A DNA stretch of 38,818 bases from Terriglobales bacterium. Lineage in GTDB: Bacteria; Acidobacteriota; Terriglobia; Terriglobales; Acidobacteriaceae. The position numbers and the translations under genes are program-made. The stretch lies in contig DATIGQ010000030.1 of the NCBI GenBank assembly GCA_035454605.1, forward strand, positions 1 through 38,818, written 5' to 3'. The notes beneath the pieces were generated by a model. That model worked only from the letters and a program-made list of their open reading frames with translations, was not told the origin of the DNA and did not search any database. Below, piece after piece: positions 7,688 through 15,741 of this stretch (positions within the stretch are counted from its first letter, which is position 1; every line of letters starts with the position of its first letter).

Positions 7688-10600
7688 TTACGGGGCTGCA
7701 GTGAGTTGCTGGGGTAAGAAGACCACGTGCAGATCGTGCTCTCCCGCCAGTTTCTGGAAACCCCGGAGATCCGTGTCCACGATCTGCTTCCACGCCGCCA
7801 CCTGCTGGTCCGTTCGCTGTTTCAGCTCTTGGAAACGACGATAGGCGGCTGCGGTAGGCGCCGAATCGGTGCCCGAGCCCACGTAGATCGCAAGTCCGGA
7901 ATACTGACCGTCCAGCATCAGAGGAAATTGCAGGGAATCCTCGTTGGCCCGGATCTTGGGCTGGATGAACTCCTCGAGCACTGCCGCGCTCTTCTGGTCG
8001 AGTGCGCGGCAAGAGCTCTGCACCGGATCGAGGTCTGCGGTCTGCGGTAGACGGTCGCACACCGCCTTCAACTGCTCGCGCAGGTTGCGAATCTGGGTGG
8101 TTGCCTCGTACACGCGAGCGAGTTCCCGGCGGATGTCCATCAGCAGGGCGAACTGCTTCTCCAGGTCTTCTTGACTCGCCTTGACGCGTGGATCCAGCTT
8201 CAGTTCGAGATTCCGGACCTCCGACTTGCCATCCACGGTGAGCTTGACCTGGTAGCGGCCCGGTAGTGCCAGCGGACCCTCCAGGCCGTCTTGGTAGAAG
8301 TAGAGATAATATTCGTGCGGCCGCGCGACCGGATCGTAGCGCAGGTCCCACACGAATCGGTTCAAGCCAGCCTTGGCCTGCAGCTTCCTCTTCGGCTTTT
8401 CGTCCTCAGGATCCTGAGGCTCGCTCAGGTCGGCCACGTCCTTGCCGGTCACTTGCCGCACCCGCTGGCCCTTTTCATCGAGGATCTCGATGCTGATTTC
8501 CTTAGGTACGGCTTTGACCTCGTAGTAGATCACGGCTCCAGCGGGCGGGTTTTCCCCGACGCGCACCGGTTTCTCAGGGTTCCTCACGTTGTGGGTGCGG
8601 ATGGCCGTGGCGGGCGCATACAGGTGGAAGTCCTTCTTGGAGATCTCGTCCGCATGCTGCCGGGCTGGACTCAGATCGTCGAGGATCCAGAACCCGCGGC
8701 CATGCGTGGCCAGTACCAGATCATCGCCCTTGACCAGCAGGTCGTGCACCGGTGTTGTGGGCAGGTTTAGCTGCAACGATTCCCAGCTGGCGCCGTCGTC
8801 GTAGGAGACGAACACACCGGTTTCCGTTCCCGCATAGAGCAGGCCTTTGCGCGCAGGATCCTCTCGTACGGCGCGGACGAACGAACCTTCAGGGATACCC
8901 TTGACCGCCAGGGTCCAGTTCTTGCCGTAGTCGTGCGTCTTATAGATGTAGGGCTTGAGGTCGTCCAGCTGATGGCGATCGATGGCTACATAGGCGCTGC
9001 CGGGATCATGTGGAGACGCGTCTATCTGGCTGACGCGGCTCCATTCCGGCAGCTCCTTAGGCGTGATGTTTTGCCAGTTCTTCCCGCCATCGCGCGTGAC
9101 GTGCAACAGACCATCGTCGCTGCCCGCCCAGATCAGGTCCTTCTGCAGAGCGGATTCGGCTACGGCGAAGATCGTGTCGTAGTACTCGGTGCCGGTGTCG
9201 TCCTTGGTGATGGGGCCGCCCGAAATCTGCTGCTTGGACTTGTCGTCGCGCGTCAGGTCGGGGCTTATGGCTTCCCAGTGCATCCCGCCATCGCTGCTTT
9301 TGAACAGTCGCTCGCCCGCGTGGTAGATCACGTTGGGATCGTGGCGTGAAATGAGGATCGGCGCGGTCCACTGGAAGCGATGCTCAAGCGCTCCCGCCCC
9401 CATGGCGTCGCTGATGATGGGCTGCACGGAAATCGATTTCACCTGCCCCGTACGCTTGTCGTGACGGCTGATCTGACCTTGATACTCGCCACCGTAAGTG
9501 ATCAGCGGGTCAGGCGGATAGGCGACGATGTACCCCGCTTCTCCGCCCGCGACCGGGTACCAGTCCGAACGCTCGATATTGCCGCTCTCGCCGCGGCTGG
9601 CGATGGCCAGTGACGTGTTGTCCTGCTGCCCTCCGTAGAGATAGTAAGGAAAGCGGTCGTCCGTGCTGACGTGGTAGATCTGGGCGGTGGGCTGATTCTC
9701 CTGGGAGGTCCAGGTCTTTCCGCCATCCAGCGTCACCGTGGCCCCGCCATCGTCCAGCGATAGCATCCGCTGAGGATTGAGCGGGTCGATCCACAGGCCG
9801 TGATAGTCGCCGTGCGGCGTGGTGATCTTGTTGAACGTGCGCCCGCCGTCCGTGGACTTGTGAAAATCGACGTTCAGCACATACACGGTATCCGCATCCT
9901 GCGGATCGGCGATCACGTGCATGTAGTACCAGGCCCGCTGGCGCAGCCGCCGGTCGCCGCTGACCAGTTGCCAGGTGTGGCCGCCGTCGTCCGAGCGGTA
10001 GAGGCCGCCTTCCTCCGCTTCGATGAGCGCATACACGCGCTCCGAGTTGGCCGCCACGGCAACCCCGATTTTCCCGTAAGGCTTCTTGGGCAGGTGTTCG
10101 TCCTGCACTTCCTTCCAGGTGCTTCCACCGTCATCGGAGCGGTAGAAGCCCCCGCCCGGACCGCCGCTGCTCAGGCTCCAAGGAGTGCGACGGGCCTGCC
10201 ATAGGGAGGCAAATACGATGTTGGCATTGTGCGGGTCGAAAGCCACGTCAATGCCGCCGGTGTCGGGATCCTTGTACAGCACCTTCTGCCAGGTCTTGCC
10301 GCCGTCGGTGGTGCGAAAGATGCCGCGCTCTTCGTTGGAGCCGAAAGGATGGCCCAGCGCGGCCACCAACACGATGTCGGGATTCCTGGGGTGAATGATC
10401 AGCTTGCCGATGGCGCGGGTGTCGCGCAACCCGACGTTCTTCCAGGTCTTGCCGCCGTCCAGCGACTTGTACACGCCGTCCCCGTGTGAAATGTTGCCGC
10501 GGATGCAGGCTTCACCTGTGCCGACATACACGATGTTGGGATCGGACGGGGCGACCGCCATGGCGCCGATAGCGGAAGTTCCTTCCTGGTCGAACACCGA

Positions 10601-10876
10601 CGACCAGGTGGTGGCCCCGTCCGTGGACTTCCACACCCCGCCTCCGGTCGCCCCGAAGTAGTAAACGTTGGGGTTGCCCGGAATCCCCACTCCGGTCAGG
10701 GAGCGGCCGCCACGGAAGGGCCCGACGACGCGATAGCGCATCCCCGCAGGTTCTTTTTCGTCCTTGGCCGCCCGCGCGGCGTCACCCGTTTGGGCCCGTA
10801 GGTCCGGTGCAAAGTATGTCGATGCCATGAGTACGAGAGTCGCAGTCGTAGCGAGGAGGTAGCGAAGCCTGATCAT
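7688..10876 (-). CDS. Secreted BNR/Asp-box beta-propeller protein (sortilin/VPS10-like)
   Basis: A 1062-aa exported protein. The start at 10876 is chosen because it has a strong AGGAG site seven bases upstream and is followed at once by a signal peptide (MIRLRYLLATTATLVLMAST, cleavage near LRAQ); the in-frame ATG at 11017 adds 47 residues with no export signal. The first ~750 residues contain many Asp-box hairpins such as YKSLDGGKTW, FRTTDGGKTW, YRSDDGGHTW, FKSSDGGMHW and VTRDGGKNW, the mark of sialidase/VPS10-type propellers. The last ~300 residues hold a beta-domain (IEILDEKGQRVRQ) and a helical segment. Acidobacteria carry many such proteins, often annotated as glycosyl hydrolase or VPS10-domain proteins, mostly without known substrate. 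No sialidase Arg triad could be identified. It follows the toroid gene on the same strand after 95 bases containing a 28-bp palindrome. Confidence 0.85.
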   Translation of the reverse strand: MIRLRYLLATTATLVLMASTYFAPDLRAQTGDAARAAKDEKEPAGMRYRVVGPFRGGRSLTGVGIPGNPNVYYFGATGGGVWKSTDGATTWSSVFDQEGTSAIGAMAVAPSDPNIVYVGTGEACIRGNISHGDGVYKSLDGGKTWKNVGLRDTRAIGKLIIHPRNPDIVLVAALGHPFGSNEERGIFRTTDGGKTWQKVLYKDPDTGGIDVAFDPHNANIVFASLWQARRTPWSLSSGGPGGGFYRSDDGGSTWKEVQDEHLPKKPYGKIGVAVAANSERVYALIEAEEGGLYRSDDGGHTWQLVSGDRRLRQRAWYYMHVIADPQDADTVYVLNVDFHKSTDGGRTFNKITTPHGDYHGLWIDPLNPQRMLSLDDGGATVTLDGGKTWTSQENQPTAQIYHVSTDDRFPYYLYGGQQDNTSLAIASRGESGNIERSDWYPVAGGEAGYIVAYPPDPLITYGGEYQGQISRHDKRTGQVKSISVQPIISDAMGAGALEHRFQWTAPILISRHDPNVIYHAGERLFKSSDGGMHWEAISPDLTRDDKSKQQISGGPITKDDTGTEYYDTIFAVAESALQKDLIWAGSDDGLLHVTRDGGKNWQNITPKELPEWSRVSQIDASPHDPGSAYVAIDRHQLDDLKPYIYKTHDYGKNWTLAVKGIPEGSFVRAVREDPARKGLLYAGTETGVFVSYDDGASWESLQLNLPTTPVHDLLVKGDDLVLATHGRGFWILDDLSPARQHADEISKKDFHLYAPATAIRTHNVRNPEKPVRVGENPPAGAVIYYEVKAVPKEISIEILDEKGQRVRQVTGKDVADLSEPQDPEDEKPKRKLQAKAGLNRFVWDLRYDPVARPHEYYLYFYQDGLEGPLALPGRYQVKLTVDGKSEVRNLELKLDPRVKASQEDLEKQFALLMDIRRELARVYEATTQIRNLREQLKAVCDRLPQTADLDPVQSSCRALDQKSAAVLEEFIQPKIRANEDSLQFPLMLDGQYSGLAIYVGSGTDSAPTAAAYRRFQELKQRTDQQVAAWKQIVDTDLRGFQKLAGEHDLHVVFLPQQLTAAP

Positions 10877-10903
10877 GTTTGTCTCCTGCAGAAAGCTGAG
10901 GCC

Positions 10904-10931
10904 AAGCGAACTGGTGTACACCAATTCGCTT
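10904..10931. repeat. 28-bp near-perfect palindrome
   Basis: The arms are AAGCGAA / TTCGCTT around a perfect 12-bp core TGGTGTACACCA, with a single non-matching pair (10911/10924). In a minus-strand transcript that pair becomes a G-U wobble, so the hairpin would be complete. It lies 28-55 bases upstream of the BNR gene start. There is no T-run on either side, so it is a poor intrinsic terminator; an operator for a dimeric regulator or a transcript-end stabiliser for the upstream gene is possible. Confidence 0.6.
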
Positions 10932-10971
10932 GCTTTTCCAAGGTGGGATAGCCGGACGGTGTCGGAATCCG

Positions 10972-12093
10972 TCAGGGCTTTAGCGGGTTGATGTTCTCGA
11001 TCGCCAGGATCAGCCAACCGGTGCTGGCTACGGCCTCATTCTTCGACATCGTGAAGTCGCCGTTGAACGTTCCCTTGACGGAGTAGGGCAGCCCGCCACT
11101 GCTGGACTGTGTCCGGATGATTTGATCGAGGAAGTAACTACCGTCATTGGTGGACCCACTCAGGAACAGCGTCTTGGCCATTTGCGCCGTGCCTTCCACC
11201 CATATGTCGTTGTGGTCACTATTGAAGTCAAACCCATCGATCTGGATGCGGGTGCGTCCCTTTCCCCAGGTCTGCACATTGCGATGATGGCTGTAGGCAT
11301 AGTTCAGACTGAGCACATAGGGCCGCACCCCGCTCGTTCCCAGTGCCTGCACGCCCAACGGATTCACGTCCAGCGGATCAAGAGGATCGTTCCGTCCCTG
11401 GTTCCAGCGGGATTGGGCCGTGTTCCACACCACGTTATCCAGGAAGGACTTCACCTCCGCCCCATCCGACGGGTACGCGAAGTGGTTCAGGCCACCGTAG
11501 GAGTCTTCGTTGTGTTCGGTCGATGCCCAGTTGATGAAGGCGCCGTTGGCGTCATACCCGCCGTTCAGGCCGCCGTCGCCCTGCTGGAAAAGCCGCATCC
11601 AGTTCACGGCACTCTCCCCCATGACGTGATAAGTGACCGTGTCGCCGCTGCGCTTCTCGTAATGGGCGATGGCCAGCACGATCCAGGCGTTCGACCCCAC
11701 ATAGCGCTGGGCCCCCAGGACGGCCCCCGTCTTGCAGGCGTAGGAGTGGTTCCAGGAGCCGTCTGCATTCTGCAGATTCGCCAAAGCGCTGAAGACGCGC
11801 CGCGCGTTCACAAAGTCGCCTCGCGCGACAAAGGCCATCGCCGCTACCGCCTGATCGTAGGAATAGCAAATGTCGCTCTTGTCCCGGTAGCTGTCCACCA
11901 GACCGCTGGAAACCATTTGGGACTCCAGCCACTGGTGCGCCTTCGCGGATGCGGCTGCTGGTCCGGTCGTAACAGGTTCAGGCTGCCCCTTCCTCGTGAC
12001 GTCGCTTGCGCGGCAAACGCCGGACTCAGCGATGAGAACGAGTAGCAAAACACAAGAAAAAGGCAGTTTCGCAAATAACTTGACTGGGCTCAT
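10972..12093 (-). CDS. Secreted alpha/alpha-toroid protein, function unknown
   Basis: 373 aa from the ATG at 12093, which is followed by a signal peptide (hydrophobic core FSCVLLLVLIAESG, cleavage near CRAS). The frame stays open 74 codons further upstream, but that extension overlaps a good promoter (12143-12171), so it is rejected. The mature part shows repeated helical pairs ending in short Gly/Trp turns, e.g. ALANLQNADGSWN (residues 103-115, like the QW motif of terpene cyclases), WMRLFQQGDGGL and IRTQSSSGGLPYS. This pattern is typical of (alpha/alpha)6 toroids such as glycan-active enzymes, polyprenyl cyclases or pectate-lyase-like folds. No catalytic set can be assigned. It precedes the BNR gene on the same strand, so the two secreted proteins may act together on an extracellular polymer. 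Confidence 0.75.
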   Translation of the reverse strand: MSPVKLFAKLPFSCVLLLVLIAESGVCRASDVTRKGQPEPVTTGPAAASAKAHQWLESQMVSSGLVDSYRDKSDICYSYDQAVAAMAFVARGDFVNARRVFSALANLQNADGSWNHSYACKTGAVLGAQRYVGSNAWIVLAIAHYEKRSGDTVTYHVMGESAVNWMRLFQQGDGGLNGGYDANGAFINWASTEHNEDSYGGLNHFAYPSDGAEVKSFLDNVVWNTAQSRWNQGRNDPLDPLDVNPLGVQALGTSGVRPYVLSLNYAYSHHRNVQTWGKGRTRIQIDGFDFNSDHNDIWVEGTAQMAKTLFLSGSTNDGSYFLDQIIRTQSSSGGLPYSVKGTFNGDFTMSKNEAVASTGWLILAIENINPLKP

Positions 12094-12142
12094 CGCGAAC
12101 TCACTTCTCTCGGGGGAGGATCCCGGACGGACAGGGGACTGA

Positions 12143-12171
12143 ATCATAGTGCGGCCTAGTGCTCGAGTCAA
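12143..12171 (-). promoter_or_regulatory. Sigma-70-type promoter of the toroid gene
   Basis: On the minus strand: -35 TTGACT (12171-12166, five of six), a 17-base spacer and -10 TATGAT (12148-12143, five of six). Transcription would begin near 12136, giving a ~43-base leader. It supports the start codon at 12093 over an upstream in-frame start. Confidence 0.65.
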
Positions 12172-12236
12172 CCCCGAAGCTCGGAGCCTGCTGGGTCGGC
12201 TGGAATTCACTGTAGGAATCAACCTGGGGACTGCGC

Positions 12237-12242
12237 TATACT
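12237..12242 (+). promoter_or_regulatory. Candidate -10 box for the RNase E/G gene
   Basis: TATACT is five of six to the consensus -10, but no acceptable -35 is found 16-18 bases upstream. If used, the leader would be about 430 bases long and include all three inverted repeats of this region. Confidence 0.3.
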
Positions 12243-12360
12243 GCGGACGGGCAGTGTGCGCCGCGATGTGGATTGCGTTACCGCGGCACCCCAAGATCTC
12301 GTTTCGCAAAGGCATCCGAAAATGGATGGCATTGCCTCCCCATCGTGGGGAACCAAGTTT

Positions 12361-12375
12361 CGTCAGGCCCTGACG
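12361..12375. repeat. 15-bp palindrome in the RNase E/G leader
   Basis: CGTCAGG-C-CCTGACG is a perfect inverted repeat with one central base. Flanking TTT (12358-12360) and ATAAA extend the symmetry with one inserted base. It is not followed by a T-run in the plus direction. It could be an operator half-site pair or a small RNA hairpin. Confidence 0.5.
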
Positions 12376-12455
12376 ATAAAAGGGCTTACGCCGGCAGGGA
12401 CAAACTAGCCGGATTCAGGATTGAACAACCAGGCACGAGCCGCCGGGTAGGGAAC

Positions 12456-12489
12456 GGCCGCCTCCGCTGCAATTGCGGAGTGGGCGGCC
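12456..12489 (+). ncRNA. Strong hairpin in the 5' leader of the RNase E/G gene
   Basis: GGCCGCC (12456-12462) pairs with GGCGGCC (12483-12489), and TCCGC (12463-12467) pairs with GCGGA (12475-12479). The loop is seven bases (TGCAATT) and a 3-base GTG bulge sits on the 3' side, giving a 12-bp stem in all. It is followed by mixed sequence, not a U-run, so it is not an intrinsic terminator. It lies about 190 bases upstream of the start codon. By analogy with the enterobacterial rne leader, whose hairpins let RNase E control its own mRNA, it could be an autoregulatory element; that link is inference. Confidence 0.5.
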
Positions 12490-12682
12490 ACAAGCCCGGT
12501 GCGCCGCCAAGGTGCGAAGATTCTAGAGGTTCGCAAATTCCAGCATCCTGCCTGTCGAGGAGCCGCGCGGGTTTCACACCGCCGCCCCTCCCATCGTTGC
12601 GTTCGATTCCTGCCTCCGCCTGCTGTCTGCTGCTTGGTACGTCTCGCCGTCCTCTAGGGGCGGCGGGTCGACCGGAGAATGC

Positions 12683-15157
12683 ATGTCGAAAGAATTGTTC
12701 GTGTCTTCGACGCCACATGAGACCAAGGTGGCCATCATCGAAGATGATTTGCTCGCCGAAATCTATTTCGAGCGCGAGAACGAGTACACCCTCGCGGGTT
12801 CCATTTACAAAGGGCGTGTAACCAGGGTCCTGCCCGGAATGCAGTCGGCCTTCGTGGATATCGGGCTGGAACGCGATGCTTTCCTCTACGTTTCCGATTT
12901 CTTCGAAGACCAGGAGGAGTACGACGCCGTCGTCACCCAGGCCGAGGAGGAAGTCGGTAAGCTTCAGGGGCGGCAGGTCGAACCGGCCGGACGTCCGGAA
13001 AGCGGTGAGGTTCCGACCCCGACCCCGCCCCCGGTCAGTGCGCCGGCCGAGTCGGAGGCCGGCTCGAGGCGCTGGCGCGGTCGCCGTCGCCGCGGCCGCC
13101 GCGGTCGAGACTTCGGTCGCGAACAGGCCCCGCGGCCCCAGGTTCCTGCTTCGACCACTCCGCCCGCCTACCAGCCCATCGTTCTGCCGGGTGAGTCCAT
13201 CTCCAAATATCGGCGTCTGGCAGACCAGCACCCGACGGTTGAGCCGATTTCACCGGCTGCCGAGCTGGGTTTCTCCGCCCCCGCGGAACCTGCCGAGGCT
13301 TCAGCGCCGCCCGGCGGATTCGAGATTACCGGCGGCTACGAAGAGTCCGCGCACCCGAGCCATTGGCCAGCCGAAGACACCTCAGCGGCGGTCGAAGCCC
13401 TGGAGACGCCGGCGGAATCGCAAGAAGCCAAGCCGGATGCACCTGCTGCTCCCATTCTTCCCTGGAATCCGGATTTGGTCGAAGAGGAGGAGATCGACGA
13501 GGAAGAGACGGATGTGCCCGCCCTGGCGGCGGCGGAAGACGACGAAATCGTATTCGAGGATTTGGAGGAACAGACACTCGAGAGCTCCACTGGCCAAGAG
13601 ATTCTGGAGGCTGTCGAGGAGTCTCGCATCGAGCGCAGTGCTACTGGCGATTATGAGTCTGAGGCGCCAGGTTACGTCCCGGCAGAAGTCGATCGAGAGG
13701 AGTTGGAGGAGGAGGAAGCCGAACTCCAGCCGTCCGCCGAGGGCGCCGAGGCAGAACTGATTGCGGAGGCCAAGGAAGAGGCCGATGAACTGGAGGAAGA
13801 CACGGCTTTGGCCGGCCACGCCGAACTCCGTGGGCCTGCGCCGACCGCCGCCTTTCAGCAGCGCACCGAGAGGGCAGAGCAGCCTGGGTTAGGTCGCCGC
13901 CGCGGCCGTCGGGGCGGGCGGGGCACGTCCCGCCGCAACATTCAGCGGGGGCCGCACCGTTTGATCACCGATCTGCTGAAGGAAGGCCAGGAAATCCTGG
14001 TGCAGATCGCCAAGGAGCCCATGGGCAAGAAGGGGGCGCGTATCACCAGCCATATCGCCTTGCCGGGACGGTTCCTCGTATACATGCCCACCGTGGACCA
14101 CATCGGCGTCTCCCGCAAGATCGTTTCCGAGGAGGAGCGCCAGCGTCTGAAGCGGATCCTGAGCAGCGAGCGCAACGGGGCTCACGGAGGGTTCATTGTG
14201 CGCACCGCCGCGGGCGGCGCTAGTGAAGAGGACTTGCGGGCCGATATCCGCTTCCTCATCAACCTTTGGAACGAGATTCGCAATCGCGCCGAAGCCGGCA
14301 AGGCTCCCGCGCTCATTTACCACGATCTTAATGTCGTCGAGCGCATCTTGCGCGATCAGGTAACGGAGACCTTCTCGCACATCTGGGTGGATAGTGAGGC
14401 CGAGTATGAGCGCGTGCTCCGCTTCGTGAATCGCTTCCAGCCGGCTTTGGTGAAGCGCGTAAAGCTCTACGCCAAGGAAACCCCTTTGTTCGAGCAGTTC
14501 AACATTCAGGAGGAAATCAATAAAGCGCTCAAGTCCAAGGTCTGGCTCAAGAGCGGCGGCTATATCGTGATTAACCAGACCGAGGCATTAGTAGCCGTCG
14601 ATATCAACACCGGCAAGTATGTCGGCAAGACGGCCCGCCTGGAAGACACCATCGTCAAGACCAACATTGAGGCCATCAAGGAAATCGTGCGCCAGGTGCG
14701 CTTGCGGGACTTGGGCGGCATCATCGTCATCGATTTCATCGACATGGACGAGCGCCGCAACCGGCAGAAAGTTATGCAGGCCCTGGAAGAAGCCCTCCGT
14801 CACGACCGCGCGCCCTCCAAGGTCCTGCAGTTCAACGATTTCGGCCTGGTGGCCATTACCCGCAAGCGGGTCAAGCAGTCGCTGGAGCGCACTCTCGGTA
14901 TGCCTTGCAACTACTGCACGGGAACCGGCTTGATCAAGTCCGTGCCCACGGTCTGCAATGAGATCTACGTGGAGATGCGGAAGATGGCGCAGCATTTTGA
15001 GCGCCCGGATGTGATGCTGAGAGTGCACCCTGACGTAGCCAAGGCGCTGAAGGCCGGTGGAGCCCGGTTGCTGCAGGAGATGGAAGAACTCACCGGCCGG
15101 ACCATCATTGTCAAGGCCGACCCGGCGATTCACCAGGAGCAGTTCGACATCAATTAA
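12683..15157 (+). CDS. rne: RNase E/G family endoribonuclease with large S1-domain insert
   Basis: 824 aa. The N-terminus (about 1-95) is the first half of the S1 domain of RNase G/E, with YKGRVTRVLPGMQSAFVDIG. The second half restarts at about 427 (LITDLLKEGQEILVQI, then KGARITSHIALPGRFLVYMP). Between them lies a ~330-residue low-complexity insert, very rich in Glu, Ala and Pro, with basic Arg/Gly patches near each end (RRWRGRRRRGRRGRDFG and GRRRGRRGGRG). The catalytic core is intact: Asp640 (VAVDINTGK) and Asp684 (IVIDFIDMD) match the Mg-binding pair of E. coli RNase E (303/346), and Cys742/Cys745 form the Zn-link (CNYCTGTG). The enzyme cleaves single-stranded RNA in mRNA decay and rRNA/tRNA maturation. 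The C-terminus stops soon after the core, so the unstructured arm seen in E. coli RNase E is missing and may be replaced by the internal insert. Confidence 0.93.
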   Translation: MSKELFVSSTPHETKVAIIEDDLLAEIYFERENEYTLAGSIYKGRVTRVLPGMQSAFVDIGLERDAFLYVSDFFEDQEEYDAVVTQAEEEVGKLQGRQVEPAGRPESGEVPTPTPPPVSAPAESEAGSRRWRGRRRRGRRGRDFGREQAPRPQVPASTTPPAYQPIVLPGESISKYRRLADQHPTVEPISPAAELGFSAPAEPAEASAPPGGFEITGGYEESAHPSHWPAEDTSAAVEALETPAESQEAKPDAPAAPILPWNPDLVEEEEIDEEETDVPALAAAEDDEIVFEDLEEQTLESSTGQEILEAVEESRIERSATGDYESEAPGYVPAEVDREELEEEEAELQPSAEGAEAELIAEAKEEADELEEDTALAGHAELRGPAPTAAFQQRTERAEQPGLGRRRGRRGGRGTSRRNIQRGPHRLITDLLKEGQEILVQIAKEPMGKKGARITSHIALPGRFLVYMPTVDHIGVSRKIVSEEERQRLKRILSSERNGAHGGFIVRTAAGGASEEDLRADIRFLINLWNEIRNRAEAGKAPALIYHDLNVVERILRDQVTETFSHIWVDSEAEYERVLRFVNRFQPALVKRVKLYAKETPLFEQFNIQEEINKALKSKVWLKSGGYIVINQTEALVAVDINTGKYVGKTARLEDTIVKTNIEAIKEIVRQVRLRDLGGIIVIDFIDMDERRNRQKVMQALEEALRHDRAPSKVLQFNDFGLVAITRKRVKQSLERTLGMPCNYCTGTGLIKSVPTVCNEIYVEMRKMAQHFERPDVMLRVHPDVAKALKAGGARLLQEMEELTGRTIIVKADPAIHQEQFDIN

Positions 15158-15501
15158 GAGTCAAGGGGGGCGCTCGGTTAGGCCCCTCGGCTGCTCCAGA
15201 AGTCCAATCGAACCCTCTTCATTAACACCACAGCATATTGTGGCGGACCCGTCATCCGCTGCCACATCTTGAATCCCGCACCGAGGTCCCCTGTCCGCCT
15301 TCCCAAGAAACCTGCCCGAAAGGCCAAAGAAAACCGAAATAACCAAATTCATAACTTGACAGGACGGGTAGTAACGCTGGTATAACTCGCGGCACCGAGA
15401 GTAGTCCCCCCGAGAAAGTAGAGGAACTGTCCTCCTCAGGCCCGGCCTGGAAGGCCCTCCCTGTTGTGGGGAGCGACATCTGTGGAAAGGGCGTCGCGAG
15501 T
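15158..15501. other. Intergenic region upstream of the HTH/pil operon
   Basis: 344 bases with no credible gene. A promoter at 15356-15386 reads into the pil operon. The transcribed leader contains two short hairpins: GAGGA/TCCTC at 15421-15434 and GGCCT/AGGCC at 15444-15456. No strong terminator for the RNase gene is seen; a short GGGGC/GCCCC pair just after its stop lacks a T-run. Confidence 0.55.
15356..15386 (+). promoter_or_regulatory. Promoter of the HTH-pilMNOPQ operon
   Basis: A perfect -35 TTGACA (15356-15361) and a -10 TATAAC (15381-15386, five of six), with a 19-base spacer that is longer than ideal. Transcription would start near 15393, giving a leader of about 110 bases before the HTH gene. 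Confidence 0.55.
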
Positions 15502-15732
15502 ATGGCCGATCCGCGTGAAGTGATGAACATCCGGCAGGCGTCGCAATACCTGGGCGTGAGCCCGGACACGCTTTACAAGTACGTGTACGAGGAGAAGATT
15601 CCGGCTTTCAAGCTGGGCAACCGCTGGAAGTTCAAGAAGACCATCCTGGATTCCTGGATGGAAAAAAAGAGCGCCATGAGCGAAGGGCGAATGAAGAAGA
15701 AACCCAAGTCAGCCCGTGTGGCAGGAGATTGA
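15502..15732 (+). CDS. Small MerR/excisionase-like HTH DNA-binding protein
   Basis: A 76-aa protein consisting of one winged HTH of the excisionase/MerR-like group: MNIRQASQYLGVSPDTLYKY (residues 8-27) followed by the wing KIPAFKLGNRWKFKKTILDSW. It has a basic tail. The ATG at 15502 is preferred, with GGAAAGG about eleven bases upstream; an in-frame ATG at 15466 would add 12 residues without family similarity. There is no integrase nearby, so it is not a phage excisionase. It lies 9 bases upstream of pilM in the same operon, which suggests a regulator of, or a chromosome-linked factor for, the type IV pilus genes. BldC-like single-domain regulators have this architecture; the actual target is unknown. 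Confidence 0.82.
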   Translation: MADPREVMNIRQASQYLGVSPDTLYKYVYEEKIPAFKLGNRWKFKKTILDSWMEKKSAMSEGRMKKKPKSARVAGD

Positions 15733-15741
15733 GGCGGAACC

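Larger units (their letters stand above)
12094..12682. other. Divergent intergenic region and long RNase E/G leader
   Basis: 589 bases between divergent starts. It contains the promoter of the toroid gene (12143-12171, minus), a weaker -10 toward the RNase gene (12237-12242) and three inverted repeats. These are TCCCC/GGGGA at 12337-12351, the 15-bp palindrome at 12361-12375 and the long hairpin at 12456-12489. No open frame in it looks like a real gene. A T-loop-like string near 12602 is not part of a foldable tRNA. Confidence 0.6.

Noticed and set aside
12094-12315. 74-codon N-terminal extension of the toroid protein
   Set aside because: It would place the signal peptide internally and runs across a good promoter and leader.
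12594-12625. GTTCGATTCC string resembling a tRNA/tmRNA T-loop and 3' end
   Set aside because: The flanking bases do not form the 5-bp T-stem, no acceptor or D/anticodon arms are found, and no CCA follows in place.
15165-15187. GGGGC/GCCCC as terminator of the RNase E/G gene
   Set aside because: Five-pair stem with a 10-base loop and no T-run after it.
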